Source of the DNA: Pyronema omphalodes
Taxonomy: Eukaryota > Ascomycota > Pezizomycetes > Pezizales > Pyronemataceae
Reading direction: 5' to 3'
NCBI GenBank assembly: GCA_024516155.1
Contig: JAJJXM010000074.1
Span: 186,001 to 250,000 of the forward strand
Length of the DNA: 64,000 bases
Shown: piece after piece, positions 1 through 11,628 of the stretch
Layout: each line of letters opens with the position of its first letter
How positions within the stretch are numbered: position 1 is the stretch's first letter
Made by a program: the position numbers and the translations under genes
Notes under the pieces: model-generated
The model's input: only the letters and a program-made list of their open reading frames with translations
What the model was told of the DNA's origin: nothing
The model's database searches: none

Positions 1-2430
1 TGGGATGATGTTTGGTTGTGGATGTGGTAGTCGTCTTTTGCTTTCTTGTCATTACTGTTTTCGATTCACGAAGTTACGACTGTTTTCTAGTTTACTTCTA
101 CGACTATGTTTCTGACTTTTGAAGCTGCGTAGCTGTAATAGTTCCAGAAGAAATATTCTCTAAATCAAGGTGTTGAGACAACTACTGGAATCTGTCATCC
201 GCCACCCAAAGCAGTTGTTAAACATCCCACATATCAGTGTCGTACCGAGAGGTACTGGAGGATCCCTCGATTGGAACAAATAGCAGTGACATTCAAATGT
301 ATACTGGCTGAACCGATTGTTGTTCGGAACAGATGGAGGGTAATAACATTCCAAAGGCAGTATGTCTATATGTGTTTGAGACTCTGCGATATCGGCGATG
401 CATGATGATGTTTCGGCCAGCGGTAGAAGAAGAAGAAATGACACTCCCCGTCCACTAGAGGCTACAAATAAAATAAATATAGGTAGTATATACTTTATGC
501 TCTGCCGTTGTCCTTGAGGGCGACTTTGGTTCCTGAATCTGGGACTTCGATACGGACTTATTCTTGTCCGGCCGCTGAACACTCAATCAGGTAGTTGTGC
601 ATCAAGCTGATTTTCATCCATTCGAACTATAAGTATACGAAGCAGTCATAACGTACTTCCAAGACGGACGTGCATATGAGGAGGATAAAACAATGCACAA
701 AGGGCGCACAACCGGAACTACAACCCGGTCCCCAAGTATTCCTGAATGTGAGTGATGGATGATGAATAAACAACCATGCCATCCCCATTTTCAACCACAA
801 TGATCGACAGCTTTTGGTTTCGTCATATAAGACAGTTTTAGCATTTATAAAATATTCCGTTGTGGAGGTGAGCCCCACCCCAAACTTGAGCACGGTGAAT
901 GCAGACATCCGGCAGTGGATGCCGAACGTACGCTTACACACAGCCTAATGTATACCCTTATACACACCCAATTCACATACATAAAAAAGTATCATTTATT
1001 TTCCGAGTATCTTTTCTTTTTTATATATGTATAACACAACACAGATATCTCTGGTACGAGTGTGAAAGCATAGATGTGTGGATGGATTTGAAATCATCTA
1101 AATAGGATACTGACATATGGTGTAGCGATAAAACTCCACGGTCTTAACCCATAATCAAAATACTCGCGTGAAGTGCAGTATCCGGGTATCTGAGTATCTT
1201 CACATACGAACCAACCTCACCCCGCCCATAATCGGAATGTATCATTTGGCTGACCCAAAATCTCAAGCTATCTCGGTTATCTATATCGTTTATGTCATGT
1301 AACCGATGTCCAGTGCTCTGTGCTCTTTTCTCTGTGCCCTGTGTTTTTCTAACCGCTTATATATACCACTATATGAATTACTTGTAGTCTCAGATATATT
1401 GCGAACCAGTGCCTGAGCACAATGCATCCGCCATTATTCTCCGCCATCATTCACCGACACTGGTCTCCATTATTCTCCATTCGAGTGCATTCTCCGTTAC
1501 CACTCTCATCGATTTTTCGAGCCTGATTTGGGTCTCCTTAGTCTGTCATTATTCTCCATTATTCTCCCTTATTCTCCGCTGCTCACCATGATTCGTTATG
1601 CCTTCTCCGTTTTCAATCCAAATATTCACGAATAATCGCAGACGTTCCCGGAAATCATCTCTAATCACCTATACACGAAGTCTAACGAAGTCCATTCTCC
1701 TACTGATATTATTCCGCAGACCTCATACCTCATACCTCATCATACCGTAATCGGCTGACGGAGTAGTCTTCGCTTCCTTTAGTTTCCAGCATCCCTTCGC
1801 GCTCAATTCGCGCTCCCCTCCCCCTGCCAACCAACCAGGTTGCAATTTCTCGAACCATACCGATATCGGCTAAATTCAAAGTCCCACCAAATCAAGTCGA
1901 CCAAAGATCACATGACAACATTCTAGACCATCTTCCATCCATGTTGCGCTAACCACCATTAGCTTCTTAGCTCGCGTACCTGCATCATGCATCTAAAAGT
2001 GGAAGGTGTGGAGATGAAACGGGTCCGCGTCGCCTTCGCGTCGTTGCGGTGGCTTGATGGGGGATGAAGATGAAGATGCTGGGCAGGTGGGTAATTCTTG
2101 GAAGCCTGGGGAATGGGGGAAGGGGCGTGATTGTTTTATATGTGTAGGCGTGATGATTGTTGTGGATGTTGATTTTGATCTTTTTGTATGTTTTTGTGAT
2201 TTTTTGTTTTCGTGGCAAAACGCGGTCGCGGATACGGATGTGGGTGTAGGTTGCGGAGTGGCCGAGGAGAAATCTCTTTTTTTCGGATTTCGCGTGCTTC
2301 GCGTGGCGATAAAGCTAGCTCGGAAAGTACGAGCGTGCGGTGCGGTGCGGCGAGAATCATGAGAATCATGAGATCACGGGTTTGCGATTTTGCATCGATA
2401 AAATTCGCTGATCACTACATAAAATTTCGT
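1..2430. repeat. Left arm of a ~2.4-kb diverged inverted duplication
   Basis: Read in reverse complement, this tract matches 14355-16672 nearly throughout. Base 1 pairs with about 16672 and the inner end near 2430 pairs with about 14355. Landmarks seen in both arms are a GGATGTGGTAGTCGTC run, ACATCCGGCAGTGGATGCCG, the 'CTCATACC' repeats near 1730, and a GGATTTCGCGT run near 2296. Similarity is interrupted by indels, for example about 300-620. Open frames inside are not conserved between arms (the MPRK frames at 2218 and 14470 diverge after four residues), so I see no gene. The partner arm begins about 270 bp past the stop codon of NLR-1, so this arm should be the 3' flank of another NLR copy lying left of the window. 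Confidence 0.85.
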
Positions 2431-3166
2431 CAGTTATATGCAAATCTCATCCGTCGACAAAAAATCAAGCGATAAAATTGCTTCCCCCAATCGTCAATCT
2501 ATAGGTCAAAAGCAGATGAGATTACTAGTCAGGTACCCGCGACCGTGACCGCGAATGGTAATTGCATCTCGGTTAGCGACTGTTGTGAAACCTCGCCACC
2601 CCCCGGATAATTGGATTAAGTTGTTCATCAACGCAACGGCGCGAGATGTCTTGATTGTCGATATTAACTGCGAATTCAAGATGATGATTCATCTCATATC
2701 TGTGTCAATTGAGGAATTCATCCATATCATCAGTCATGAAATCCCAAGTCCACCGCTCAAAATGTCTTCATGAAAGCTGCTACAATTAGTTCTGGACCAA
2801 CCAACTCCCAACTTCCCGGCCGCCTCCTAAACCCCACATTTTGGCGCTTTCCTTCTCTCCCCCTCAACTTTTTTCCTCGGAACAAGCCGTTCCTGACCGC
2901 CAAGGGGTTCAGTAAACCTAGAACCAAGAACTTTTGTGCCTGCAACCTGCTGAATCTTCCCCCTTTTTTTCCGCAATAAAACTCTGGTGATCCCGCTGAA
3001 AAGTTTCATCTTTTCTGAGCTTCGAACTTCAGTCATTCTTTTGATTAATCACCCACAGGCTTCCGACCTCAGTCATTCCTTTCTGAACAGGCAAAAAAGC
3101 AACCAAAAACAACGCAAAAAATAAAAACAGCAGTAATACATCCATAGCACTCTATACGTTTTCAAT
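2431..3166. other. Intergenic / promoter region of the GPI protein gene
   Basis: No convincing gene. The last ~250 bases before the ATG are pyrimidine-rich and then A-rich, as is common in ascomycete promoters and 5' UTRs. Short open frames on both strands lack codon structure. Confidence 0.4.
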
Positions 3167-3858
3167 ATGCGTTTCACCACCATTTTCACCAGCGCCGCAG
3201 CAATGATGGCGGCCATCATCGCCCCCGTTCTCGCCGCCGAGACCACCACAAACCAAGCCAACCCCATCTCCGCACCTCTTTCCCAGGTGAAGCTTACCGC
3301 TGGAAAACCATTCACCATCGAGTGGCTTCCTACTGCTGGAAACCAGGTTACATTGGTGCTTCGTAAGGGAAAGGATGTCAAGTCGCTTGATACTCTTGAG
3401 GTTATTGCTAGTATGTCTCCCCCCCCAAAAAAACCCTTATCCATAGCACCATACCAGCTGTATATATCTGGAGATACCATACTAACAGCCCACTCACAGA
3501 GGACCTCCCCAACAACGGCGCCTTCATCTGGGTCCCCTCCCCGCAGTTGAAGGGAGACGTAGACTACGCCATCCAGATCTGGTCCAAAAACCCTGACACC
3601 TCAAACTACTCCGCACAGTTCGTGATCGACTCCAACGGACCTGGTATCCAGGGAACCACCGTTGTACCTTCAACCACCCGCGCTGTTGCTACTCCCACCA
3701 GGACTGGTGCCGTTCCTACTTATACTGGTGCTGAGACGACAGATATTCCCACTGCTGCTGCTGCCGCCGCGGCGAATGGAGGAATGGGAATGAAGGTGGT
3801 TGGAAAGGGAGCTTTGGTTGGTGGTGTTGCTGTCATGGCTGCCGCGTTGGTGTTGTAG
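3167..3858 (+). CDS. KRE9/KNH1-type GPI-anchored Ser/Thr-rich cell wall protein
   Basis: Two exons, 3167-3410 and 3500-3858, encode 200 residues. The 89-bp intron has a GTATGT donor and a CTCACAG acceptor, and joining restores the frame (phase 1). Residues 1-23 are a signal peptide ending at a VLAAE-type site. Residues ~30-115 resemble the KRE9/KNH N-terminal domain of PF10342 (PLSQVKLTAGKPFTIEW start, the WVPSP segment, YAIQIW). A Thr/Ser/Pro/Ala-rich stalk follows. The last ~20 residues are hydrophobic after a small-residue omega region (AANGG), which suits GPI attachment. The family is secreted to the plasma membrane or wall and linked to beta-1,6-glucan assembly; that role is inferred from the family. 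It sits inside the inverted-duplication loop and has no evident partner nearby. Confidence 0.85.
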
Positions 3859-4509
3859 AGAGAGGGATAGGGATAGAGGTGTTGCGTCGTGGTAAGATGG
3901 ATGGTTAATGTAAATGTTGTCGATGTGGTTGTAAATGTATTCGTAGTTGTAACTGTAACTGTATGTCGTTAATGGAGCTCGAGATCGATGGTAATGCAGT
4001 GCGCGGCGCGTTTTTGGTCTCGTGTCTGTGCGTAGCACTGCGAATCACGATACAGGCGTGTGGTGGAGATTCATGGTGAGACGCGGTCGATGCACCCATC
4101 GGTTATCTATTATCGATTGAAGATCAATTTAGTATACTTTGCATTGACCGAATTGAAGCTGCGGGCGCAAATTGAGCACGCGACTGAGTGGGCGGAACGC
4201 GACTTGCTTCAGTAAACAATCGCGTCGGGTTCGCGGGGTTTCGTGCATACCTGTCCGTATCGCCTGTTGATCATTGATCACCAATATATCCTTGGTTGAT
4301 TTCCGGTTGATTTACCACAAGGATTAAAGAAAACAGTTTTGTAATCGTAATCGTAATCCTTTGCGTCATTTGCTGTATGTGTGCTGTATTACGGTATGGG
4401 ACAAGAAGATTCAGAGGTGGATAAGTTGGGAGTGGAAGCGAGAATGGAATCATAATCACGGGAACTGAAAAAAGGTCATCATGCGAGCTGCAGAAACGCA
4501 CGAAGACAT
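3859..4509. other. Intergenic
   Basis: 3' flank of the GPI gene followed by AT-rich DNA leading into the degenerate Copia LTR. I see no gene; short minus-strand frames are antisense shadows of simple sequence. Confidence 0.4.
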
Positions 4510-6620
4510 GGATGTGATTTGCAACTGTGGCTGCGTATGTGGCTTGGCTATGCGCATTTATACCCTGTGCTGGTGAAAAGTTATTCTATTCATCGAATAA
4601 TAATCCTCCATCTCCACCTTCCATCACGAAGCACACCATTTCACCAGGTCACGAACGCCTTTTACTTCTAAGTCAAGTCAACTACGGCCTTATTCTTTCT
4701 CACCTGAAAATTATACTTCACAAGCTATCACTTCTTTCTCATTCCAACGAACCACGATACTACGATACTACAATATACAATGTCCTCCGTCAACGAATAT
4801 TACACACATCCCAAAGGCGCCAACTTCGCAAAACTGACGCTCAAAAATTACGTTCCATGGTCTAAGCACCTGCGCCTCCTCCTACGGGCGATCAATGCCT
4901 GGACCATAGTCTCCGGGGACGAACCTTGTCCCAATGGAAGCTCCGCAGATGCTCTGGCAGCTATTCTGGACTGGAATAATCGTAGCAGCAATGCAGCAGT
5001 GGTTATCTACGAGTCCTGTTCCGACGACATACAAGATTACCTCAACGACGACATGTCCGCGGCGTCCATGTGGAATGAACTGGCCGAGCGTATGCGACCC
5101 AAGAACGTCGGCGACAGGTTGGTTATACACAATTCTCTCTACCGCTGCTTACCAACACCTGGAAAGCCCATTACGGAGTGGATTGCCCGACTTAGGAAAC
5201 TTAGGAGGGAGATTTCTGTTACTCAAATTAATGATGACACTTTTGTTAATCACGTCTACATGGGTCTTCCCGCATCCTATTACTCTATAAAGACAATCAT
5301 GGATGATCAACCGGACCTCACGTTTTTGCAGGTGTGCGATATGTTAGGGACTTTCGACGAAAAAATGGCTATGTGGAAGAAAAAGGATAAAAACACCGGG
5401 ATAGGAGACGCAAGTAACTCATCCAGCAGCAAAAAAGCACGCACACCAGACTCTACCAATTAAGAAGAAAGAGAAGGGCGGCGATGGTCGTGTGTATGTG
5501 CCGGTAGATGTATATGACAGATCCGGCCTCTAACTACCCACTTCCTCACTGATAAGTTATGCGGCAGATATTCTCTCGACAACTGATGCTTCCTGCACGA
5601 TCTTTGCTGTGGGGCTACTCGATTCAGGTAACACATATCATCGCTCAAATAACAACAAGTACTGTCTTTCTGGTTCTCTAAAGGACTGTACTACCGTCAC
5701 AATTTGCCTCGGATAGGGGACAATTCACCTTTCTCTGCGACCTCCGAGGGCCTTATCTAATTTAGTCCTTTATACTGTCTTTCTGCTGTTCATGCTCCGT
5801 TCTTTTATGCTTCTCTGTTCTCAGTACCTTTTTTTCGATCAATAACGGTGGTCGACTTTAACATCTAATCATAATTTTGCCGGCGACGATGTTAATAATA
5901 ACAACACTATCACTTTATCAACTACAGATCGTCGATAATCTACATCGCTGGAAGACAGCCCCTGCCGGAATGCTTTCCAGATACCTTTCACTACTCACTC
6001 ACGCGACCAACCTTGAAATCCTTCATCCTACGCCATGCCGAATCGAAGCAGAACATTGCAGATTGACTGATGTACTTACCAAACTGCTGAATCCATAAGC
6101 GTAAATCATGGAAGATCCTATGGATCCAATAAAGCAGGTGTCTGTTTTCGTAAGATAAATGAGGGGCGGTAAGAGAGGAAACTGATGGAAATAATATAGC
6201 GGAAAGGGAGTGATATAATGTGTTTGTATTTACGTTGTTTTGCTACGAGATATGGGGGAGATATACTTGCCTTTGAATTTCAATTGGATATGTTTTAGGA
6301 GGAGGTGTTGTAATGTTTTCCGTTTTTTGATAGGGGATCCGGGATATGGGATATCATTTGCTTGGAATTTTATATGTCATAGTAGATTCTGAATTCACTG
6401 ATAAGTTACTTCCACCTACTCGAATCTCGAGGGTGTGTACTAGGTGCCGAACTGTGGTCATGGCTATGTATATGGCCTAGCTATGCACGTTTTTAATATC
6501 CATATACTGGTGAAACCACCTTCTGCTCTGTATATATAAACATTTAATAACAATACCGTCCATTTCCCCCCGCCCTGAAGTCATCACGATACAAAGCCAT
6601 AGCATTTCCGCAGCACCCAG
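4510..6620 (+). mobile_element. Decayed Ty1/Copia LTR retrotransposon with collapsed pol
   Basis: A gag-like ORF (4780-5463) is followed by a protease remnant near 5617, where an LLDSGNTYH frame resembles the Copia DSGATxH active site. A short pol-end-like frame lies at 5877-6098 (ending TDVLTKLLNP, like Copia 'DxLTKAL'). Integrase, reverse transcriptase and most of RNase H are missing. Degenerate direct repeats flank it: 4525-4640 and 6450-6600 share AACTGTGG, TGGCTATG, TAGCTATGC-like and ATACTGGTGAAA-like blocks. They are read as LTR remnants; exact ends and target duplications could not be fixed. Internal deletion and LTR divergence imply an old, immobile copy. Confidence 0.65.
4780..5463 (+). 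CDS. Copia-type Gag polyprotein (UBN2/DUF4219-like)
   Basis: A single 227-residue ORF without introns. The start segment (ANFAKLTLKNYVPWSKHLRLLL) and central region (AASMWNELAERM, TPGKPITEWIARLRKLR, YMGLPASYYSIKTIM) follow the usual Copia Gag plan: substrate-like N terminus, then the UBN2 helical capsid region. The C terminus is Lys/Ser-rich, and no CCHC zinc knuckle is visible before the stop, so the ORF probably ends early relative to a full gag-pol. Gag would form the virus-like particle of the retroelement. The frame is open although the rest of the element is ruined, so it may be drifting or may be retained. It has no reason to be a host gene beyond being intact. Confidence 0.7.
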   Translation: MSSVNEYYTHPKGANFAKLTLKNYVPWSKHLRLLLRAINAWTIVSGDEPCPNGSSADALAAILDWNNRSSNAAVVIYESCSDDIQDYLNDDMSAASMWNELAERMRPKNVGDRLVIHNSLYRCLPTPGKPITEWIARLRKLRREISVTQINDDTFVNHVYMGLPASYYSIKTIMDDQPDLTFLQVCDMLGTFDEKMAMWKKKDKNTGIGDASNSSSSKKARTPDSTN

Positions 6621-8457
6621 GGTATGACCAAGGAGCCATGAGCTAGATATATAGTACTTTTCCTTTTCCTTTTCTTTGTCTTTATTATGATTCATTTCCA
6701 AAAAGGTGGAAATTAATGAAGCATGAATATTTCGTTGGGAGAAAACATAGTTCTGTCTATTTGGCAGATAGAGATATTGAAGTTGCAAGACTGCGGAGGA
6801 TGGGTTTATTGGGGCTTTGGATATGTCCTTTAACACAAAACAGAAAAAAAAGATGGAAAAGAGGAAAAGATGCTGGAAAAGAGGAAAAGAGGATGGAAAA
6901 GAAAATGGAAAAAGATGCTGGAAAAGTTTGGAGTTTGGTTGAAGTTGATGTGAACTGTGGTTGTGGTGCGGTTGATGTGGAATTGTGGTTGTAGTGTGGA
7001 GTTTTGATGTTGCGACGTTACGACGTTGCGACGTTGCGATTTTGCGATTTTGCGATGCTGCGACGTTGCGGTTGTTGCGGTTGCTGCAACGCGAACGGAA
7101 ATGTTCTGTAGCCGGTAGCCGGTAGGAGGATACCCTCCATCACACGGAATCAGGCGATGGGGGGTTAAAAATAACGGCCGTGCACAGGGCCTTTTTTGCT
7201 GCAACTGTTGGGGTTTGGGGGCGGGGTGTTGTATAGTCTTTTCGGTATTATTATTTTTTTCACTGTTTTGTTGTTCTTCAACGTACACTGACGAATTTAT
7301 TGCTAGGGTTCGTGAATTTATAGTTTTCTGTAGCTAGAGTCTAGAGATTACATCACCGCTTCAAAAATACATACAAGCGAACATGGGAGCGAGACGCGTT
7401 GAACATTTTGACGTCTGAGGTCGCGATTTTTTAGTGTGTAGCCGTTAGCGCAGCGCGCGCTTTGCTAGGTCAAAAATACATACCAAGACTTTTGTCCGGT
7501 GTAAGAGGGCGCGGCTGCGTTCAGATTAAGCGAGAGGTGGATAGCTTAGCCTGGGCTAGTGTAGTCTACATAGTCCAGTCATCCACGTTTCAACTGCCAA
7601 GCCTTCCACCCCCCCCCCCCCCCCCTCCCCCACCCCCGGGCTTGTTGGTAAGTTTGAACTCTGAGGTATCATGATTCAGGAAATTTGACAAGGACAACAG
7701 GAAGTTGGGTAATGAATTCCACTTTCCTAACCAGTAACCAGTAACCAGTAACCAGTTTCTTCCCTAATTCCTACATTCCAGGACTAATTTATATATGTAT
7801 GATGTATGAGCACCAGTGCACCGCTTCTTAACAACATCACCAGCGTCACACAAATGTTCTCTTTCCTATATAGATATCAATTCAGTCGTGTAGTAATCAC
7901 TGTACGACTACATATATGCATACACCCATAATCCATGTCAGCGTGCATGCATCATCGTTGTCCATAGCCTGCCTGTTTATACCTATTCTGCAGTCATATA
8001 GGGCGGGTTTAATTACATTCTGGTGCCTATATGGTGCCCGATAATGCCTATATGGTTAACGGCAAGTAAATTTTTATCCTTTTGCGTTGCGACGAAGCTT
8101 GGTTCCTTGTTTTGGCTTCAACTGAAGTTGGTATGGATAGATTTTGGCTGCGAGGATCATAATGGTTGACAGAAGATTTGGGATAGGTGATGTGGTCGTT
8201 GTATTGGTTTAATCGGGGTTGAAGATCGGTAGAGATGGAGCCGATGATGCTGATATGGGAGCCGGTTATTGAGATATGTGATTGTGGTTTATGCCTATAT
8301 CCATAGTGTCAGGTATTTTGTATTGTATCTCAAGATCGTGGGGGAAAATCTTCGTTTCATCGCTTGGCACAATATACGGTTATTTATCCCCCGGTAGCGA
8401 ATATCAGGATCGAAAATCCTGCTTTTCTATCGTCTATCGATAGCTAGATAGATACTT
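6621..8457. other. Intergenic with simple repeats
   Basis: No gene supported. Contents include A/G-rich imperfect repeats of GGAAAAGA near 6850-6920, an interspersed TTGCGACG array near 7010-7080, a C-tract at 7608-7637, and a (CCAGTAA)n run near 7733-7755. The long open frame at 6830-7288 (minus) is the antisense of the GTTGTGG/TTGCGACG simple sequence and lacks protein-like composition. Confidence 0.5.
7608..7637. repeat. Poly(C) tract
   Basis: An almost pure run of C interrupted by T and CAC near its end. Likely length-polymorphic. Confidence 0.9.
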
Positions 8458-8463
8458 TATAAA
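8458..8463 (+). promoter_or_regulatory. Putative TATA box of the P450 gene
   Basis: TATAAA within CTTTATAAATC lies 55 bases before the P450 ATG. Leader sequence between them is CA-rich with short CATCA repeats, usual for an ascomycete 5' UTR. Position and sequence are the only evidence. Confidence 0.4.
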
Positions 8464-8518
8464 TCACATCACCCACTCGACCATCAGGGCATCAGATCAC
8501 CATCTCAATCCTGCAAAC

Positions 8519-10390
8519 ATGTCTATCAAAGTCAACAATCACCTTGTGCACAGCATCCTTGCACTAATATTCCACCGCTCAATTCTCTATCGCGAAGTCG
8601 ATTTCTACATCCTCCAACTCTCCGGTGTATTCCTCCTATTCTACAGCTGCATAGGCTACACCTTCCATCACATCAGCCACTACCCCCTTCAACTATCAAT
8701 CCTAAAATCCATCTCCCTAGCCTCAACCTTCATCACAACCCTCACCATCTCAATCCTTCTCCACCGCGCCTTCTTCCATCGTCTCCGTCACTACCCCGGT
8801 CCCTTCTGGGCCCGCATCACAAAATTCTACGCCGTCCGCAAAGCCTGGATATCACCCCGAAGCTATGAACAAACCGCTGAACTCCACGCGAAATACGGTC
8901 CCATAGTCCGCGTAGGACCCCGAGAACTATCCATCCTGGACGCAGCAGCAATCCCGGCTATCTACGGCTCCACATCCGCATGTATTCGTGGTCCTTTTCA
9001 TAACCTCACATCCCCAGAAGGAAAGGGTAATATCTTCAACACAAGGGATAAAGCAACTCATGCGGTGAAACGTCGCGCATGGGATCGTGCATTGAATACA
9101 ACGTCGGTGGCTTCTTATACTCCGAGGGTGGAGGCGCTGGTTTCGTTGTTGTTACGGAGATTGGCGGAGGCACAAGGGGAGCCGGTGGATTGGACCAGAT
9201 TGGCGAGGTTCTTGGCGTTTGATATTATTGGCGAGATTGGATTGGGGAGGTCGTTTGGGGGGTTGAAGGAAATGAGGGCGCATCCGGCCGTGGAGGAGTT
9301 GGAACGCTCGGTTTGGTGGTTTGGGGTACCCGGGTTGGTGCCGTGGTTGGTTAGAGCTATGGCGGATATTCCGGGGATGAATGGGAGTATGGGGGCGTTT
9401 AGGAAGTGGGCGGATGAGCAGATGCAGGATAAATTGAAGGTTAGTTTTCTCGGGGGGGGGTTATCGAATGTGGAATGGTGATAGGAATGCGTGATCTTGG
9501 GTGAGTGGGATAGTCGGGTTAATGTGGTGCATGGCATAGGCAGGGCTAAAGACGGATAAAGAGCACAAGGATATACTTAGTTGCTTGTTAAGTGATGAAG
9601 TATGCGGGTATGGTAAAATACCCCTCGAAGCTAGCTCTGATGATACGAGGTTGGTTGTTATCGCCGGAAGGTATTATCTCACATTTCCTATACCCTTATT
9701 CTTCCTCTAACTGTCATTAACCTCATGCTCACTAATCATACAGTGATACAACCTCTGCCGCCATCTCCTCGCTTTTCTTTTACCTCGCCCATCATCCTAC
9801 CGTTTACAACAAACTTTACACCGCACTCTCATCCACCTTCCCTTCCGGACAATGGAACCCCAACACACCCACTCCATATCTCGACGCAGTAATCAACGAA
9901 ACTCTACGTCTACAACCTCCCGTTCCCTCCGGTCTTGTCCGAACAACCCCCAAGGAAGGTCTAACATTCAACGGAACCTATATTCCCGGCGATATCCATG
10001 TTAGTGTTCCAACATGGAGTATTCATCGTGACCCACGGTACTGGGACCGAGCAAATGAATTCTGGCCGGAGAGATGGTTGGAAGGAAATACTAGTGAAGC
10101 AAGGAAGGCATGGATTCCATTTACGACAGGTATGCTTTGACTCTAGTCTCTTCTTGTCATTTTATTGTTTGTATGGGTGAAGTTCGGGCTGATTGTGGAT
10201 AGGGATTTATTCTTGCACTGGTAAGAATTTGGCATATTTGGAGATGCGGATGGTGGTGGCGAGAGTGGTGATGAGGTTCAAGTGTGAGATGACGCAGGAG
10301 ATGAGGGATGCGGATGCTTGGGAGGGAAAGATTCAGGATTTGTTTATGGGGCAGAATCCGAAGCTTTGGTTGAAGTTTCAGGAGCGATGA
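8519..10390 (+). CDS. Cytochrome P450 monooxygenase (fungal benzoate-4-hydroxylase-like class)
   Basis: Four exons (8519-9439, 9540-9670, 9744-10129, 10203-10390) encode 541 residues; all junction phases agree. The 100-bp first intron uses the TAG acceptor at 9537-9539; the nearby CAG at 9543 would put a stop in frame. The N terminus has two or three hydrophobic segments, suiting an ER membrane anchor, then the proline hinge HYPGPFWAR (~residues 90-98). Catalytic landmarks are all present: I-helix AGSDTT (349-354), ExxR as ETLR (403-406), FWPERW (PERF-like), and heme loop FTTGIYSCTG with the ligand Cys484. The enzyme should be a heme-thiolate monooxygenase fed by a CPR reductase. Substrate is unknown. 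No other biosynthetic gene adjoins it, so a secondary-metabolite cluster is not supported. Confidence 0.93.
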
Positions 10391-11628
10391 TGAATGGGTC
10401 AGAAGAGGTGTTTTGTGTGAGGATGTTTTGTTTATTATTTATTTATTTTGCACATAGGCAGAAATGGTCTCAAAAGACCATAAGGGATATAAGATATCAG
10501 CTCGTCCTAGTTGTTCAAACGTTTTATCCAGGCCCCCGATCTCTAACAGAAATCTGTACAACCCGGGTGTTGTTCATGCACAAGATGATATTCCATGATT
10601 CGAGACTTGGCGCCCAGAATGCAAAACCCATATCCTCAGCAAGATGTGCAGAATGCGCTGGAACTGTAAATATTGTTCTGGAACATAAACTGAGAGATAT
10701 TGGTGCCTACTCTAAGCGGTGAGCACAGACATTCTTGATTCTTTCCATACCATTGACGTAAACATTTGTCATATGGTAAATATCTCCACTAACCTAGTAC
10801 CGTCGCACAAACATTCCCACTGAACCTTATCGTAGCTCAAATATTTGAACCCCTATTCTATTATTTGTAAATACGCTGCAGGTTTGCCTTTTGATCCTTT
10901 TGCTGTTCTCTTGATTATAGTGAAATATATGGATTGAAGAAATCAAGATGTCGTATTATATGACACGATACAAAAATACAAACCTTACGAAATTCGACGT
11001 TTTCTATAATCTTGGATTCCGGTTATCATCCTCGATTGACAGAAATTGGAATATGGTAGTATTACTGTATGAGTTGATTGGTTGCGTTCATCCATACTCA
11101 ACTAACTAACACTCGACTCCTACGTGTGGTTACAACTCAGAAGTTACAGGCTTCGAGTGCTTTCATTATCGGCCTTCAAAAACTGGAAATTGGAATTAGA
11201 CAAGTTGATATGTTACATGTGCTGAACTCCTCAACACACTTGGTTTTTTTTATTGAATATATTCCCATTTCCAGCTGCAATGTTACCGGTTGTTAATAGC
11301 GGCTGGTATTCTTGAACTTGGATGATGATAAGAAACACCAGTGCTGGGTATGTTCAGTAGTATTCTATGAGCTTAGACGGAAGAATGTGATGTTTAGGTA
11401 TTTCATTAGTGATAAGAATAGGGTTCAGTTTATGTATTTGATTTCGTTATATGCAAAAAATAGAAAGAAGTAAAAACAACACCGCTGCCGTCACTACCAC
11501 CTTCGTGATCATCAACACCATTTTCTTCATCATCTTTTCCATCCCGTCCCATTTCTCGAAGCTTTTCTCTCCTATTGTTTTACACACGCATCTCTTCTAA
11601 CCTAAACAACTTTTTCTTCAATAACGAT
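10391..11628. other. Intergenic
   Basis: 3' flank of the P450 and AT-rich spacer. No domain or spliced frame was recognised on either strand. Confidence 0.4.

Noticed and set aside
160..582. 140-residue minus-strand protein in the left arm
   Set aside because: The region is partly missing or scrambled in the right arm and the composition is not protein-like; there is no recognisable domain.
8519..10390. P450 as a frameshifted pseudogene
   Set aside because: The apparent breaks vanish when three short introns are removed, including one with a TAG acceptor at 9537-9539; all catalytic motifs are present.
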